From an uncultured Lachnospiraceae bacterium (GTDB lineage Bacteria; Bacillota; Clostridia; Lachnospirales; Lachnospiraceae), in NCBI GenBank assembly GCA_910577045.1, contig CAJTLB010000005.1:124001-188000 (forward strand): DNA of 64,000 nucleotides. The letters are read 5' to 3'. This document shows, in pieces, positions 6,907-15,901 of the stretch. Below the pieces are notes generated by a model, which saw only the letters and a list, made by a program, of their open reading frames with translations, made no database searches and had not been told where the DNA came from. How positions within the stretch are numbered: the first letter of the stretch is position 1; the number at the start of each line of letters is the position of its first letter. The position numbers and the translations under genes were made by a program.

Positions 6907-7140
6907 GCAGAGAGAGGCACCTACCAGCTTTAGCGACTGTGGAGGGGATTAGTGCTTCTTAGTATTCTGGGGCGAAACAGAAGCAATAGGCGGACAGGAC
7001 GTCCGCCTAAGGCTCCTCTGCGGCAGGACGCCGCATAGGAGCTGGTTGCGGAAAAACAAACACCGATAACAGAACACTTAGAAGCGCCTATCCCCGGAAC
7101 CGGAGCAAAAGATGGTAGGTGCCTCTCTCTGCGTTTCTTT
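6907..7140 (+). ncRNA. Highly structured RNA candidate, ~230 nt
   Basis: Closed by a perfect 20-bp stem between 6907-6926 and 7113-7132, with a U-rich tail (GTTTCTTTTT) straight after, so the plus strand ends like a terminator. Inside are three more strong elements. TGCTTCT (6953-6959) pairs with AGAAGCA (6979-6985). TAGGCGGAC (6987-6995) pairs with GTCCGCCTA (7001-7009). GCTCCT plus TGCGGC (7012-7024) pair with GCCGCA plus AGGAGC (7030-7042). The last two hairpins both have the loop AGGAC. The interior is GC-rich against an AT-rich background and shows no coding frame. Size and multi-stem form recall large clostridial RNAs such as the raiA motif, but I cannot confirm a family. The 230 nt before it (6674-6906) show no gene. 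Confidence 0.6.
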
Positions 7141-8583
7141 TTATTCTTCCCTCCCCAACAATTCCAACAATATCTTATTCACCTTCCCTGGATCTACCTT
7201 CCCTTTCATTTGTTTCATTGTCTGCCCTACCAAAAACCCTAATGCCTTTGTTTTCCCTGAATAATAGTCATTTACTGATTGTGGGTTTGCTTTTATTATT
7301 TCTTCTACCACACGATAAAGCATCCCCTCATCATTTACTGTTTTTAACCCATTTTCCTCCACATAGGTTTCTGGATCAATATCCTCCCGGAAAATCACCT
7401 CAAACACTTCTTTTGCCACAGTCCGGTTAATTACTCCTGTTTCTATTAGTTTAATTAACTTCGATAAATTAATAGGGGAAAAGGAAATATCTTCTGGATC
7501 TTTTTCTTCTTCTTTTAATAAACGCATCGTTTCTACCATTAACCAGTTGGAAACTTCTTTCGGTTTTTGGCAAAGTGCAATGGTATTTTCAAATATATCT
7601 GCTAATTTTTTAGAAGAGGTCAAAATATTAATATCATACTCTGGTATATCATATTCTTTTTGATAACGCAGCCTTTTTTCATCCCGCAGTTCTGGCTGTT
7701 TTTCTTTTATTTGTTGTATCCACTCATTACTAATATCAATTGGGGCTAAATCTGGTTCTGGAAAATATCTATAATCTTTTGCATCTTCTTTGGAACGCAT
7801 AGCATAAGAATATTCTTTATTATCATCCCAACGCCTAGTTTCTTGTACAACAGCTTTGCCCTCTTCTATTAATTCGATTTGGCGTGCCCGTTCTCCTTCT
7901 ATTGCCCTTGTAATGGCTTTAAAAGAGTTTAAATTTTTCATTTCTGTCCTAGTCCCATATTTTTCTGTGCCTATTTCTCTTACAGATAAATTGATATCAG
8001 CCCTCATGGAACCTTCTTGTAATTTACAGTCTGATGCGCCCAGATATTGGATAATTAATCTTAATTTATCTAAATAGGCAATAACTTCTTCTGCAGAACG
8101 CATATCTGGTTCTGACACAATTTCAATTAATGGCACCCCGCTTCTATTAAAATCAACCAAGGAGCAATCTTCCCATTCATCATGGATTAACTTTCCGGCA
8201 TCTTCCTCCATATGGATTTCATGGATGCCTATTTTCTTTTTTCCTAATGTTGTCTCTATTTCTATACTTCCATTCTGGCAGATTGGAAGGTATAATTGTG
8301 AAATCTGGTAATTTTGCGGATTATCTGGATAGAAATAGTTTTTCCGGTCAAATTTGCAGTATTGGTTAATCGTGCAGTTTGTTGCAAGCCCTACCGCTAC
8401 TGCATACTCTACTACTTTTTTATTTAATACAGGAAGAGAACCTGGCATGCCTGTGCAGACTGGGCAGGTATGTGCATTAGGCAAACCGCCAAATTCTGTG
8501 CTACAAGAACAGAATATTTTTGTTTTTGTCGCCAGTTCTACATGGACTTCCAAGCCTATTACTGTTTCATATTGTTTACTCAT
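7141..8583 (-). CDS. gatB: Asp/Glu-tRNA amidotransferase subunit GatB
   Basis: The tRNA-binding and kinase subunit of the GatCAB amidotransferase. It activates the side chain of Asp-tRNA(Asn) or Glu-tRNA(Gln) with ATP and uses ammonia channelled from GatA. The 480-residue length is typical. Visible marks are the N-terminal ETVIGLEVHVELATKTKIFC with zinc-site cysteines (FCSCSTEFG, CPVCTGMPG), the metal/ATP cradle around IHMEEDAGKL, and the helical C-terminal GatB/YqeY tail (about 330-480) ending VNKILLELLGRE. AGGAGG stands 8 nt before the ATG. The start overlaps the end of gatA by 8 nt, indicating translational coupling. It is the last gene of the aspS-gatC-gatA-gatB operon. Confidence 0.97.
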   Translation of the reverse strand: MSKQYETVIGLEVHVELATKTKIFCSCSTEFGGLPNAHTCPVCTGMPGSLPVLNKKVVEYAVAVGLATNCTINQYCKFDRKNYFYPDNPQNYQISQLYLPICQNGSIEIETTLGKKKIGIHEIHMEEDAGKLIHDEWEDCSLVDFNRSGVPLIEIVSEPDMRSAEEVIAYLDKLRLIIQYLGASDCKLQEGSMRADINLSVREIGTEKYGTRTEMKNLNSFKAITRAIEGERARQIELIEEGKAVVQETRRWDDNKEYSYAMRSKEDAKDYRYFPEPDLAPIDISNEWIQQIKEKQPELRDEKRLRYQKEYDIPEYDINILTSSKKLADIFENTIALCQKPKEVSNWLMVETMRLLKEEEKDPEDISFSPINLSKLIKLIETGVINRTVAKEVFEVIFREDIDPETYVEENGLKTVNDEGMLYRVVEEIIKANPQSVNDYYSGKTKALGFLVGQTMKQMKGKVDPGKVNKILLELLGREE

Positions 8584-10057
8584 GCTGGTTCCCTCCTTTT
8601 TCGCATATTGGGCATCTTATATATTTTTTTGTCTGCTCAAATGTATAGGCAGCACGGATTATTTTTTCTTCCATAAAACAATCTCCCAAAAATTGTACGC
8701 CAATAGGAAGCCCTTTTTTATCCAAGCCACATGGGACGGTAATCCCAGGAAGACCAGCTAAATTTACAGCAACTGTATAAATATCGCCAAGGTACATTTT
8801 AATTGGATCGTTTAAGCTTTCTCCTATCAATGGCGCTGTTGTTGGGGATGCAGGGGCTAGAATTACATCGAAAGACTGAAATGCCTTGTCAAAGGCTTGT
8901 TTTATTAGGGCTTTTGTCCTTAGGGCTTTTAAATAATAAGCATCATAATAACCAGAACTTAATACAAAAGAACCTAGCATAATCCTTCTTTTTACTTCTG
9001 CCCCAAATCCTTCTGATCGAGTTTTTTTATACATATTGTGGAGCCCTTCATACTCTTTTGTACGATAGCCATATTTTACGCCGTCAAACCGTGCTAGGTT
9101 AGAGCTTGCCTCCGCGGATGCAATAATATAATATGCGGGAATAGCATATTCTACAAGGCTTAAATCAAACTCCTCCACAATAGCCCCTTTTTCTTTTAAA
9201 ATGTCCGCTACCTGTAAAATAGATTCTTTTACTTCTTCCTCTAACCCGTCTGTAAAATAATCTCTTGGAATTCCTATCCGCATCCCTTTTACGCTGTCTT
9301 TCAGCGCAGAAGTAAAATGATAGCTTTCTCTTTTTATAGAAGTACTATCCTTTGGGTCATAAGAAGAAATTGTTTCTAAAATTACAGCGCAATCTGTAAC
9401 ATCTTTCGCTATTGGCCCTATTTGGTCAAGTGAAGAACCATATGCGATTAAACCATACCTAGATATTGTCCCATAGGTAGGTTTTATCCCTGTTACGCCG
9501 CAAAAAGAACTAGGCTGCCGGATAGATCCCCCTGTATCTGAGCCAAGTGCAAACGAACATTCCTCCGCAGCAACTGCCGTACAAGAACCGCCAGAAGAGC
9601 CGCCTGGGACATGCGCTGTATTCCATGGGTTTTTTGTTATCCCATAAAAAGATGTTTCTGTTGTACTTCCCATGGCAAATTCATCCATATTGGTTTTTCC
9701 AATAATAATTGCCCCCGCTTTTTCTAAATTTTTTACTGCTTCCGCTGTATAACTAGGCACAAAATTTTCTAAAATTTTTGAACTACAAGTTGTGCGGAGC
9801 CCTTTCGTGCACATATTATCTTTAATTGCTACAGGGACACCAGAAAGTATACTTGTTAATTTTTTTGTATCTATTAATTGTTGTACCTTATTTGCGCATT
9901 GATAGGCTTCCTCTTTTTCTATTGTTACAAAACTGTGGATTGTGCCTTCCACCTTTTCTATTTGTTTATAAGCAGCATCTAAAGCCTCTTTTACTTTTAC
10001 TTCGCCTGCTTGTATTTTTTTTCCCAGTTCAACGGCTGTTAATCCCATTAGCTCCAT
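8576..10057 (-). CDS. gatA: Asp/Glu-tRNA amidotransferase subunit GatA
   Basis: Glutaminase subunit of GatCAB: it releases ammonia from glutamine for transamidation on GatB. The 493-residue protein is an amidase-signature enzyme with the Ser-cisSer-Lys triad at the canonical positions: K79 in GVPVAIKDN, S154 in PGGSSGG and S178 in SDTGGSIR. Length and the C-terminal GLPIGVQFLGDCFMEE block fit the family. It lies between gatC (12-nt gap) and gatB (8-nt overlap), so the three subunits should be made in equal amounts under control of the upstream T-box. Confidence 0.97.
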   Translation of the reverse strand: MELMGLTAVELGKKIQAGEVKVKEALDAAYKQIEKVEGTIHSFVTIEKEEAYQCANKVQQLIDTKKLTSILSGVPVAIKDNMCTKGLRTTCSSKILENFVPSYTAEAVKNLEKAGAIIIGKTNMDEFAMGSTTETSFYGITKNPWNTAHVPGGSSGGSCTAVAAEECSFALGSDTGGSIRQPSSFCGVTGIKPTYGTISRYGLIAYGSSLDQIGPIAKDVTDCAVILETISSYDPKDSTSIKRESYHFTSALKDSVKGMRIGIPRDYFTDGLEEEVKESILQVADILKEKGAIVEEFDLSLVEYAIPAYYIIASAEASSNLARFDGVKYGYRTKEYEGLHNMYKKTRSEGFGAEVKRRIMLGSFVLSSGYYDAYYLKALRTKALIKQAFDKAFQSFDVILAPASPTTAPLIGESLNDPIKMYLGDIYTVAVNLAGLPGITVPCGLDKKGLPIGVQFLGDCFMEEKIIRAAYTFEQTKKYIRCPICEKGGNQHE

Positions 10058-10069
10058 TTTATCCCCTCC

Positions 10070-10363
10070 CTATTCAACCGTTTTTGGAACCATAAAGCTC
10101 CTATCCTTTTTTGCAGGTGCATTAGAAAGTATTTCTTCACTTCCATCAGGGTTTGTTACAATATCCTCACGAAATACATTTTGGATTGGAAATACATGGG
10201 ACATTGGCTCTACTCCTTCTGTATCTAATGTATTTAATTGGCCAATATAATCCAGCATTTTTTCCATATCCTGTTTTGCTTGTTCTTTTTCTTCTTCCGA
10301 AAGCTCTAACTTTGCCAAAATCCCAACATATTCTATTATTTCATCTGTAATCTGTCCTGCCAT
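10070..10363 (-). CDS. gatC: Asp/Glu-tRNA amidotransferase subunit GatC
   Basis: The 97-residue scaffold that wraps around GatA and stabilises the GatCAB complex. It shows the usual pattern: IIEYVGILAKLELSEEEKE, a helix with DMEKMLDYIGQLNTLDT, then GVEPMSHVFPIQNVFREDIV, which corresponds to the loop that lies over the GatA-GatB interface. AGGTG precedes the ATG. It sits 17 nt after aspS and 12 nt before gatA, inside the operon. Confidence 0.96.
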   Translation of the reverse strand: MAGQITDEIIEYVGILAKLELSEEEKEQAKQDMEKMLDYIGQLNTLDTEGVEPMSHVFPIQNVFREDIVTNPDGSEEILSNAPAKKDRSFMVPKTVE

Positions 10364-10380
10364 AAGGCACCTCCTATTCT

Positions 10381-11706
10381 CTATGGTTCTAATCTGCTTA
10401 AATCCCTTGGGAACAATGTTGTCTCCCTTACATTTTGTTCCTCTAACAAACGCATTGTTAAACGCTCTAAGCCAATCCCTAACCCTCCATGCGGCGGCAT
10501 GCCATACTGAAATATCATTAAATAATGTTCCATTCCCTCTGTAGACATGCCCCTCGCTTCTAATTTGTCTAAAAGCATTTGGTAATTATGGATTCTCTGC
10601 CCACCAGTCGTTATTTCCATTCCCTTAAATAATAAATCAAAGCTTAATGTAAACCTCTTATCTACTGGATCATCCATCGCATAAAATGGGCGCTTTTTAG
10701 ATGGATAATGAGTGACAAAAACAAAATCAGAGTTATATTCTTCTTTAAAATAACGCCCAATTAATAGTTCCTCTTCTGGTTCTAAATCATAAGGGTTCCT
10801 AATTTTTCTATTATATTTCTCTGATACAAGCTCTTTTGCCTTATCAAACCGGACTTGTGGTATTTTATCTATCTCTGGCAAGGTAATCTCCAACAGGCTA
10901 AGTTCCTTACTATATTCTTGTTTTAAAAGTCCTGCCATATATTGCAAAAACCCTGTTTCCATTGCCATAATATCCTCAAAACTATCAATATACCCCATCT
11001 CAAAATCCATGCTGGAATACTCATTTAAGTGCCTTGTTGTATTATGCTTTTCTGCCCGGAATACTGGCCCTACCTCAAAAACCCTATCATACACCCCTAC
11101 CATAGTCTGTTTATAAAACTGTGGGCTTTGTGCCAAAACTGCCTTTTTCCCAAAATAATCTAACTTAAAAATATTAGAACCGCCTTCGGCTCCCTTTGCT
11201 GTAATTTTAGGAGTCCTTACCTCTGTAAAATCCTGTGAAATTAAATAATCCCGAAATCCCCTTACAATGCCTTCCTGAATTTTAAACTTTGCCCTTTCTC
11301 TTATATTCCTTAATGCAATAGGGCGGAGAGAAAGTTTTGTTTCTAGGGAGGTATTCATTTTCCATTTGTTAATCGCCAGTGGGAGCACATCGGCTGGTTC
11401 TGATAACACGATTATTTTCTCCATGCGGATTTCCAAACCATATGGCGCCCTCTCTTCTTCCACTATTATTCCTTCTACTTCTATAGCAGACTCCTCTTTT
11501 AAATCCTTTAAATCAAACTTTGTCTTACCTTCCTCATATACGCATTGTACCAGCCCGCTGCTTTTCCTAAGAATTACAAATGCTACTTCCCCCATATTGC
11601 GGATTGTATGGATGGCACCATTTATCTTTACTGTTTTTCCTACCATACTTTTCATTTCTTCAACCTTTATAGTTTTTTCTGGTTTTACTCCTGTTATAAA
11701 ATCCAT
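10381..11706 (-). CDS. aspS: Aspartyl-tRNA synthetase, archaeal (AspRS2) type
   Basis: Class II synthetase of 441 residues. It has an N-terminal OB-fold anticodon-binding domain (about 15-120) and a catalytic core carrying motif 2 (GPVFRAEKHNTTRHLNEY) and motif 3 (GLGIGLERLTMRLL), ending FPRDLSRLEP. It lacks the GAD insertion of bacterial AspRS (about 590 residues), so it is the short archaeal-type form. Operon linkage to gatCAB suggests a non-discriminating enzyme that charges both tRNA(Asp) and tRNA(Asn), with GatCAB converting the latter to Asn-tRNA. The ATG at 11706 is chosen for AGGAG 7 nt upstream; a longer frame to 11769 has no good site. A T-box leader precedes it. AsnRS is the main alternative, but the operon argues against it. 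Confidence 0.9.
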   Translation of the reverse strand: MDFITGVKPEKTIKVEEMKSMVGKTVKINGAIHTIRNMGEVAFVILRKSSGLVQCVYEEGKTKFDLKDLKEESAIEVEGIIVEEERAPYGLEIRMEKIIVLSEPADVLPLAINKWKMNTSLETKLSLRPIALRNIRERAKFKIQEGIVRGFRDYLISQDFTEVRTPKITAKGAEGGSNIFKLDYFGKKAVLAQSPQFYKQTMVGVYDRVFEVGPVFRAEKHNTTRHLNEYSSMDFEMGYIDSFEDIMAMETGFLQYMAGLLKQEYSKELSLLEITLPEIDKIPQVRFDKAKELVSEKYNRKIRNPYDLEPEEELLIGRYFKEEYNSDFVFVTHYPSKKRPFYAMDDPVDKRFTLSFDLLFKGMEITTGGQRIHNYQMLLDKLEARGMSTEGMEHYLMIFQYGMPPHGGLGIGLERLTMRLLEEQNVRETTLFPRDLSRLEP

Positions 11707-11844
11707 ATTCTTACTCCTTTCTTGTAATCCCAAAATAATTCCTTTAACGCCCATACAGCCGTTCGCCACGCCCTATGTGTAAACAATTTCCTCTACATGG
11801 TGCTGCGCACACTACTCAATCAAATAGGGAAGGTTTATGCGCAT

Positions 11845-12124
11845 AAAAAAACCGCCCTGGAATAAATATTATTCCGGGACGGAATCCAATTGTTATAAAT
11901 TAGTTCCGCGGTACCACCCGCATTGAAGCAGCTTCTGCTTCCCCTCTTTATGCTTAACGTGCATTACCGTACAAGCCTACGCCAGTTTTTTATTCCTGCT
12001 TTCAACCTGTCAGCTCCAGAGCGTTCCCCATTCTGCTTTCCCTAAACAGCGCTCTCAGTCGGTGGCGCTGTATTCCTGTCAGGTACTCCTCAGATGGAGT
12101 CTCCTTCTTTGCTTTTTCTAATGC
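11845..12124 (-). promoter_or_regulatory. T-box riboswitch upstream of aspS-gatCAB
   Basis: The minus strand carries the T-box core GGGTGGTACCGCG (complement of 11907-11919). An intrinsic terminator follows: CCGTCCCGGAATA pairing with TATTCCAGGGCGG (11852-11882), then seven U. The competing antiterminator would use the T-box core. Uncharged tRNA binding should therefore let transcription continue into aspS-gatCAB. Upstream lies a stem I region with a CAGCGC/GCGCTG hairpin and an AGTA motif near 12085. I could not fix the specifier triplet: GAC occurs twice in plausible arms and GAA lies near 12000. T-boxes in front of transamidosome operons are known in clostridia. Confidence 0.9.
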
Positions 12125-12129
12125 ACTGT

Positions 12130-12158
12130 ATAATAGCATATAATTTTATTAATTTCAA
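12130..12158 (-). promoter_or_regulatory. Promoter of the T-box/aspS-gatCAB operon
   Basis: TTGAAA, a 17-bp spacer ending in TGC (extended -10) and TATTAT on the minus strand, immediately upstream of the T-box leader. Confidence 0.75.
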
Positions 12159-12195
12159 GAACTTTTTGTATAAAAAAATTTTTTGTCTGATTTTT

Positions 12196-14292
12196 TCAAC
12201 TAACGCTTATCACATCTGTCAGTTCCCCTTCTACCGCTATAGCAAGTTTATGGAGTGCCCTAGTAACTGCCACATACAATAATTTCGTATTTGCATCGTT
12301 GAATGGATACTGCTCTTTTGTAGGGTTCCATAAAAATACGGCGTCAAACTCTAATCCTTTTGTTAATGCCACTGGCAATACCATCACCCCTGTGCCAAAG
12401 ATAGTATCTTCTTTTTGTATCTCTAGATCATGGGACAATTCTTCCCTTACTTTTGTGCTTTCTGCCTGATCCCTACAGATAACTGCTATTGTCTCATAAC
12501 CTTCCCTTTGCCATTCACAAATTTTCCCAACACAATATTCTGCCAATTCTCCTTTTAAAAGGTTTGTCACTTCTGGTTTTGTCCCATGCCGGATAATTGG
12601 CTCAATTTTATATTTTTTAAAAGACCCCTTTTCTAAGATTTTTTCGGCAAATTCTGAAATTTCAATGGTATTGCGGTAACTCTTTGCTAAAATATGGAAT
12701 TGATCCCTTTCTGGTGAAAAAACTTGGTTTTTTAAAACTTCCCAGTCATTCATGCCAGAAGCATAATTAATATTCTGTGATACATCTCCCATAATAGTAT
12801 ACGTAGCCTTGGGAAGCATTTCCTTCATAACCCCAAATACAAGCGTCCCAAAATCTTGTGCTTCATCTATTACAATATAGCGGACTTCATCTATTTCCTC
12901 TGTATCTTTAATTTTTTGTTTTAAATAAAGCAGGGAAGCTAAATCATAGACATCTAATTCCTTTCCCCTTAATTGTACTAAAAGGTCTTGGCATGCTTTT
13001 TGATATTCTGGTTTTAGAATAGATAATTTCTCAACAAAATCTATATATTGATCTAAAAGCGCTACAGCCCAAGTACGGCCCCCAAAATAATTTCTATATT
13101 TTTTACTTACTTCACGGATTACCTGAGGTTCTGCCTGCATCTGTTCTAAATAATTTTTCACTTTAATGATTACTCTTTTATTTAACATCAATATCTTATT
13201 TTGGATTGAATATCCCCTATTATTTTTTAAAAAATCTTTAATAGAATCTGAGGGATATACTTCATCATCCCAACAAAACACAGATTTTGTTGAAATCATT
13301 TGCTTTTCTAATTGATCCAAATATTGCGCCAAATACTTTTTCCACTCTAAAGAGCTTTTCCAACTTTGGAATGTTAAATTTTCTTCTCCCCCTGCTTCCT
13401 TTCGCTTTATTTTATAACCCTTTTTAAAATCTTTGTCTAATAGCCAAATAAAAAATTCTTCCATTACCATCTGGTTTATTCCATGTACATCTAAATCAGG
13501 CAGAACCCCTGTAATATAATTTAATAGCATTTTATTACTGCCAATTACAAAAAATTCTTTTGGCTTAAACTTTTCCCCATAGTTATATAAAATATAAGAA
13601 ATCCGGTGCATCGCTACTGTAGTTTTCCCGCTTCCAGCCACTCCCTGTACAATGGTATTCCGATATGGCGTCTCACGGATAATATCATTTTGTTCCTTTT
13701 GGATTGTAGCAATAATTTCCCCTAAAACAGCCTCTTTATTTTTCCCAAGATATTTTGTTAAAAGTTCATCATTTGCTATTACATCCGCATCATAATAATC
13801 CAATAACTTCCCGTCTGCCAACTCGTAAGTCCTTTTTAAATCTAGCCTTACTTGCCTGTTTCCCTGTTCTGGCACCAGATAAGAGCCTTCCCCTACTTGG
13901 TTTTCATAATATATGCCAGAGATAGGTGCCCTCCAGTCAATAATCAATGGCTCTATCCCATTCTTTACTACCCCATTTTTGCCAAGGTATAACGTATACT
14001 TTTCTTTATCCTCTTTATCATAATAATCTACCCTCCCAAAATATGGCTTTATAGATGCTTTTTCATTTTTATTTAATGTTGCATCTACCTGTGATTTCAT
14101 AGAAATAGCCATAACTAATTCATTATGGAGTTCTGGGTTATCGGAACGGTAATGATCATACAGTTTTTTGATTTCTATCCCAAGCCTAATCGATTTTTCC
14201 TGATATTCATTAATATTTTTTTGTATAATTTCTTTACAGTAATCTAAATTTTCTTCCTCTGCCTGCCTGTCACTTGCTTTATATTCTCCCAT
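12196..14292 (-). CDS. helD: HelD-type RNA polymerase-associated helicase (copy 1)
   Basis: A superfamily 1 (UvrD/Rep-like) ATPase of 698 residues. HelD proteins of Bacillota bind RNA polymerase, push an N-terminal coiled-coil arm into the secondary channel and recycle stalled or hibernating enzyme. Seen here: an N-terminal coiled coil (about 10-80), Walker A GVAGSGKT (217-224), Walker B region YIVIDEAQDFG, the GDVSQNINYAS motif and the late helicase motif TKGLEFDAVFLWNP. No nuclease or DNA-binding extension is present, which separates it from UvrD/PcrA. It lies 22 nt after an ABC-2 permease gene and may be read with it. A second HelD lies at 55.5-57.6 kb and differs clearly in sequence. Confidence 0.88.
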   Translation of the reverse strand: MGEYKASDRQAEEENLDYCKEIIQKNINEYQEKSIRLGIEIKKLYDHYRSDNPELHNELVMAISMKSQVDATLNKNEKASIKPYFGRVDYYDKEDKEKYTLYLGKNGVVKNGIEPLIIDWRAPISGIYYENQVGEGSYLVPEQGNRQVRLDLKRTYELADGKLLDYYDADVIANDELLTKYLGKNKEAVLGEIIATIQKEQNDIIRETPYRNTIVQGVAGSGKTTVAMHRISYILYNYGEKFKPKEFFVIGSNKMLLNYITGVLPDLDVHGINQMVMEEFFIWLLDKDFKKGYKIKRKEAGGEENLTFQSWKSSLEWKKYLAQYLDQLEKQMISTKSVFCWDDEVYPSDSIKDFLKNNRGYSIQNKILMLNKRVIIKVKNYLEQMQAEPQVIREVSKKYRNYFGGRTWAVALLDQYIDFVEKLSILKPEYQKACQDLLVQLRGKELDVYDLASLLYLKQKIKDTEEIDEVRYIVIDEAQDFGTLVFGVMKEMLPKATYTIMGDVSQNINYASGMNDWEVLKNQVFSPERDQFHILAKSYRNTIEISEFAEKILEKGSFKKYKIEPIIRHGTKPEVTNLLKGELAEYCVGKICEWQREGYETIAVICRDQAESTKVREELSHDLEIQKEDTIFGTGVMVLPVALTKGLEFDAVFLWNPTKEQYPFNDANTKLLYVAVTRALHKLAIAVEGELTDVISVS

Positions 14293-14314
14293 TCTCTCTC
14301 CTTCCTGCCAATAT

Positions 14315-15091
14315 TTATGAACCAGACGATGTATAATGTTTTACTCCAATTTTCCATATAATATAACAAGGTATTAAAAATAGTATGCCTGCAAGCGGGC
14401 ACAATCCAACAATCTTCCGGCTTTCCTTCCCTATTAAATACAAAAGTGGGTAGTACTGGATCATGGCAAGCGGAACACAGAAAGTAAAAAATTTTAATAC
14501 TGCATTTCCATAAATCCCAAGCGGATACTTGCCTAATTCTCTCCCTCCGTCCGTAAAAATATTCATAAATTCCAGCCCTTCTATTGTAAAAAAGCATAGT
14601 GCGGCATAGATTAAAAATAACCCTGAAAATAATGCCGTGCCCCCAACCGCCATAGAAACCAATACATATATTTTATATGGCGTCCAAACTATGCCACTTT
14701 TTAGTATTACATATAATAACATAAAAAGCGCCTGTACCAATTTCCCAATTCTGGTAAATTCCATTTTACTAGCTAATACCTGAAAAATTTCGTTTCTTGG
14801 CCTTACCATAATACGGTCAAACTCTCCCCTAGAAACCATAGAGGCAAATGTATCAAACCCTCTAGCAAACAGTTCTGACATAGAAAAGGAAAATAACACG
14901 ACACTATAACCTAAAAGCACTTCTTGGTAAGTAAATCCTTTTACAGAATGAAACCTTAAAAACATAAAATAAATTCCTAAAAATGCAGTTACTGTTAAAA
15001 TCACTTGCCCAATTAGCGTTAAAAAAAATGACATTTTATGTTCCATGATACTTTGAATCTGTATTTTCATATATTGAAGATATAATTTCAT
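14315..15091 (-). CDS. ABC-2 family transporter permease
   Basis: Integral membrane protein of 258 residues with six predicted helices, among them FFLTLIGQVILTVTAFLGI, VVLFSFSMSELFA, ALFMLLYVILKSG, LFSGLFLIYAALCFFTI, and the C-terminal LAGILFLIPCYIIWKIGV. It matches the DUF990/ABC2_membrane_6 type of drug or glycolipid exporter subunits, with the cytoplasmic REFDRIMVRPRNEIFQVLA loop (before helix 3) typical of that family. It starts 1 nt after the partner permease and the ATPase gene comes next upstream, so the three form a complete exporter. The exported substrate is unknown. Confidence 0.85.
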   Translation of the reverse strand: MKLYLQYMKIQIQSIMEHKMSFFLTLIGQVILTVTAFLGIYFMFLRFHSVKGFTYQEVLLGYSVVLFSFSMSELFARGFDTFASMVSRGEFDRIMVRPRNEIFQVLASKMEFTRIGKLVQALFMLLYVILKSGIVWTPYKIYVLVSMAVGGTALFSGLFLIYAALCFFTIEGLEFMNIFTDGGRELGKYPLGIYGNAVLKFFTFCVPLAMIQYYPLLYLIGKESRKIVGLCPLAGILFLIPCYIIWKIGVKHYTSSGS

Positions 15092-15092
15092 C

Positions 15093-15893
15093 TCAGCCTC
15101 CCTGCACTACTACCCGTTTTAGTGCCTTATTTATCCATGCCTTCCCTATAAGTACCATAACCACCAGCCAGAACAATTGTAATAGAATAACCTGTATGGC
15201 CTCTATTCCTGCAATATCTCCTCCATAAATACGGAATGGCGCATTTTGCATGGAAGCAAAAGGCAATAATTCTACTACTTGACGAAGCCCGTCAGGCAAA
15301 AATGGAATAGGGATTACCGATCCCCCAAGCAATTCCACAACTGACATAGCAAAGATCCGAATACCTTGCGCAGAAATTGTAAAAAATGTACTAATATAAA
15401 TTATCATCCCAAAAGCTATCACATTTAAAAACCCTAAAATCCCTGAAATAACAAACAGCCCTGCCGCTGTAAAAGAAGGAGGCAGCCTTAACCCATAAGG
15501 GGCAGGCAAACAAACAGCAAAAACAAAAACTGGTATACAACGCAATAATACCCTTGAAACCCGCACCGCCATTGTCCTAGAAAACCACATTCCATATATA
15601 TCACATGGCCTGCACAACTCATAAGCTATATTTCCATCGCTAATCGAATTTATAATTTCTGTTTCCAAAAACCATGAAAACAAAAGAAATAACCCTTGCT
15701 GCAACCAAATATAAGAAGCTAACGCTTGCATCTGCATAGGAAAAGAATTTTGGTTTTCTAAATAAAAACAACGATAGATTAAAATCTCCATTCCTCCCCA
15801 CATAAACTGGGTAGCCATCCCGGCATAAGCAGCTACGCGGTATTGTAACCCAGCAATTAATTTCATCCGAAAAAAACTAATATACTTTTTCAT
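15093..15893 (-). CDS. ABC-2 family transporter permease
   Basis: Second membrane subunit of the exporter, 266 residues with six predicted helices (for example LQQGLFLLFSWFLETEI, VLLRCIPVFVFAVCLPA, GLFVISGILGFLNVIAFG, and a last helix VILLQLFWLVVMVLIG). The ELCRPCDIYGMWFSRTM segment matches the equivalent loop of the sister permease and is characteristic of the DUF990-type family. The stop of the ATPase gene lies 8 nt upstream and the second permease begins 1 nt downstream, so heterodimer formation is expected. Confidence 0.85.
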   Translation of the reverse strand: MKKYISFFRMKLIAGLQYRVAAYAGMATQFMWGGMEILIYRCFYLENQNSFPMQMQALASYIWLQQGLFLLFSWFLETEIINSISDGNIAYELCRPCDIYGMWFSRTMAVRVSRVLLRCIPVFVFAVCLPAPYGLRLPPSFTAAGLFVISGILGFLNVIAFGMIIYISTFFTISAQGIRIFAMSVVELLGGSVIPIPFLPDGLRQVVELLPFASMQNAPFRIYGGDIAGIEAIQVILLQLFWLVVMVLIGKAWINKALKRVVVQGG

Positions 15894-15901
15894 TTTATCT
15901 A

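Noticed and set aside
7119..7430. 103-codon plus-strand frame over the gatB 3' end
   Set aside because: Shadow of gatB on the opposite strand, and its start lies inside the structured RNA stem.
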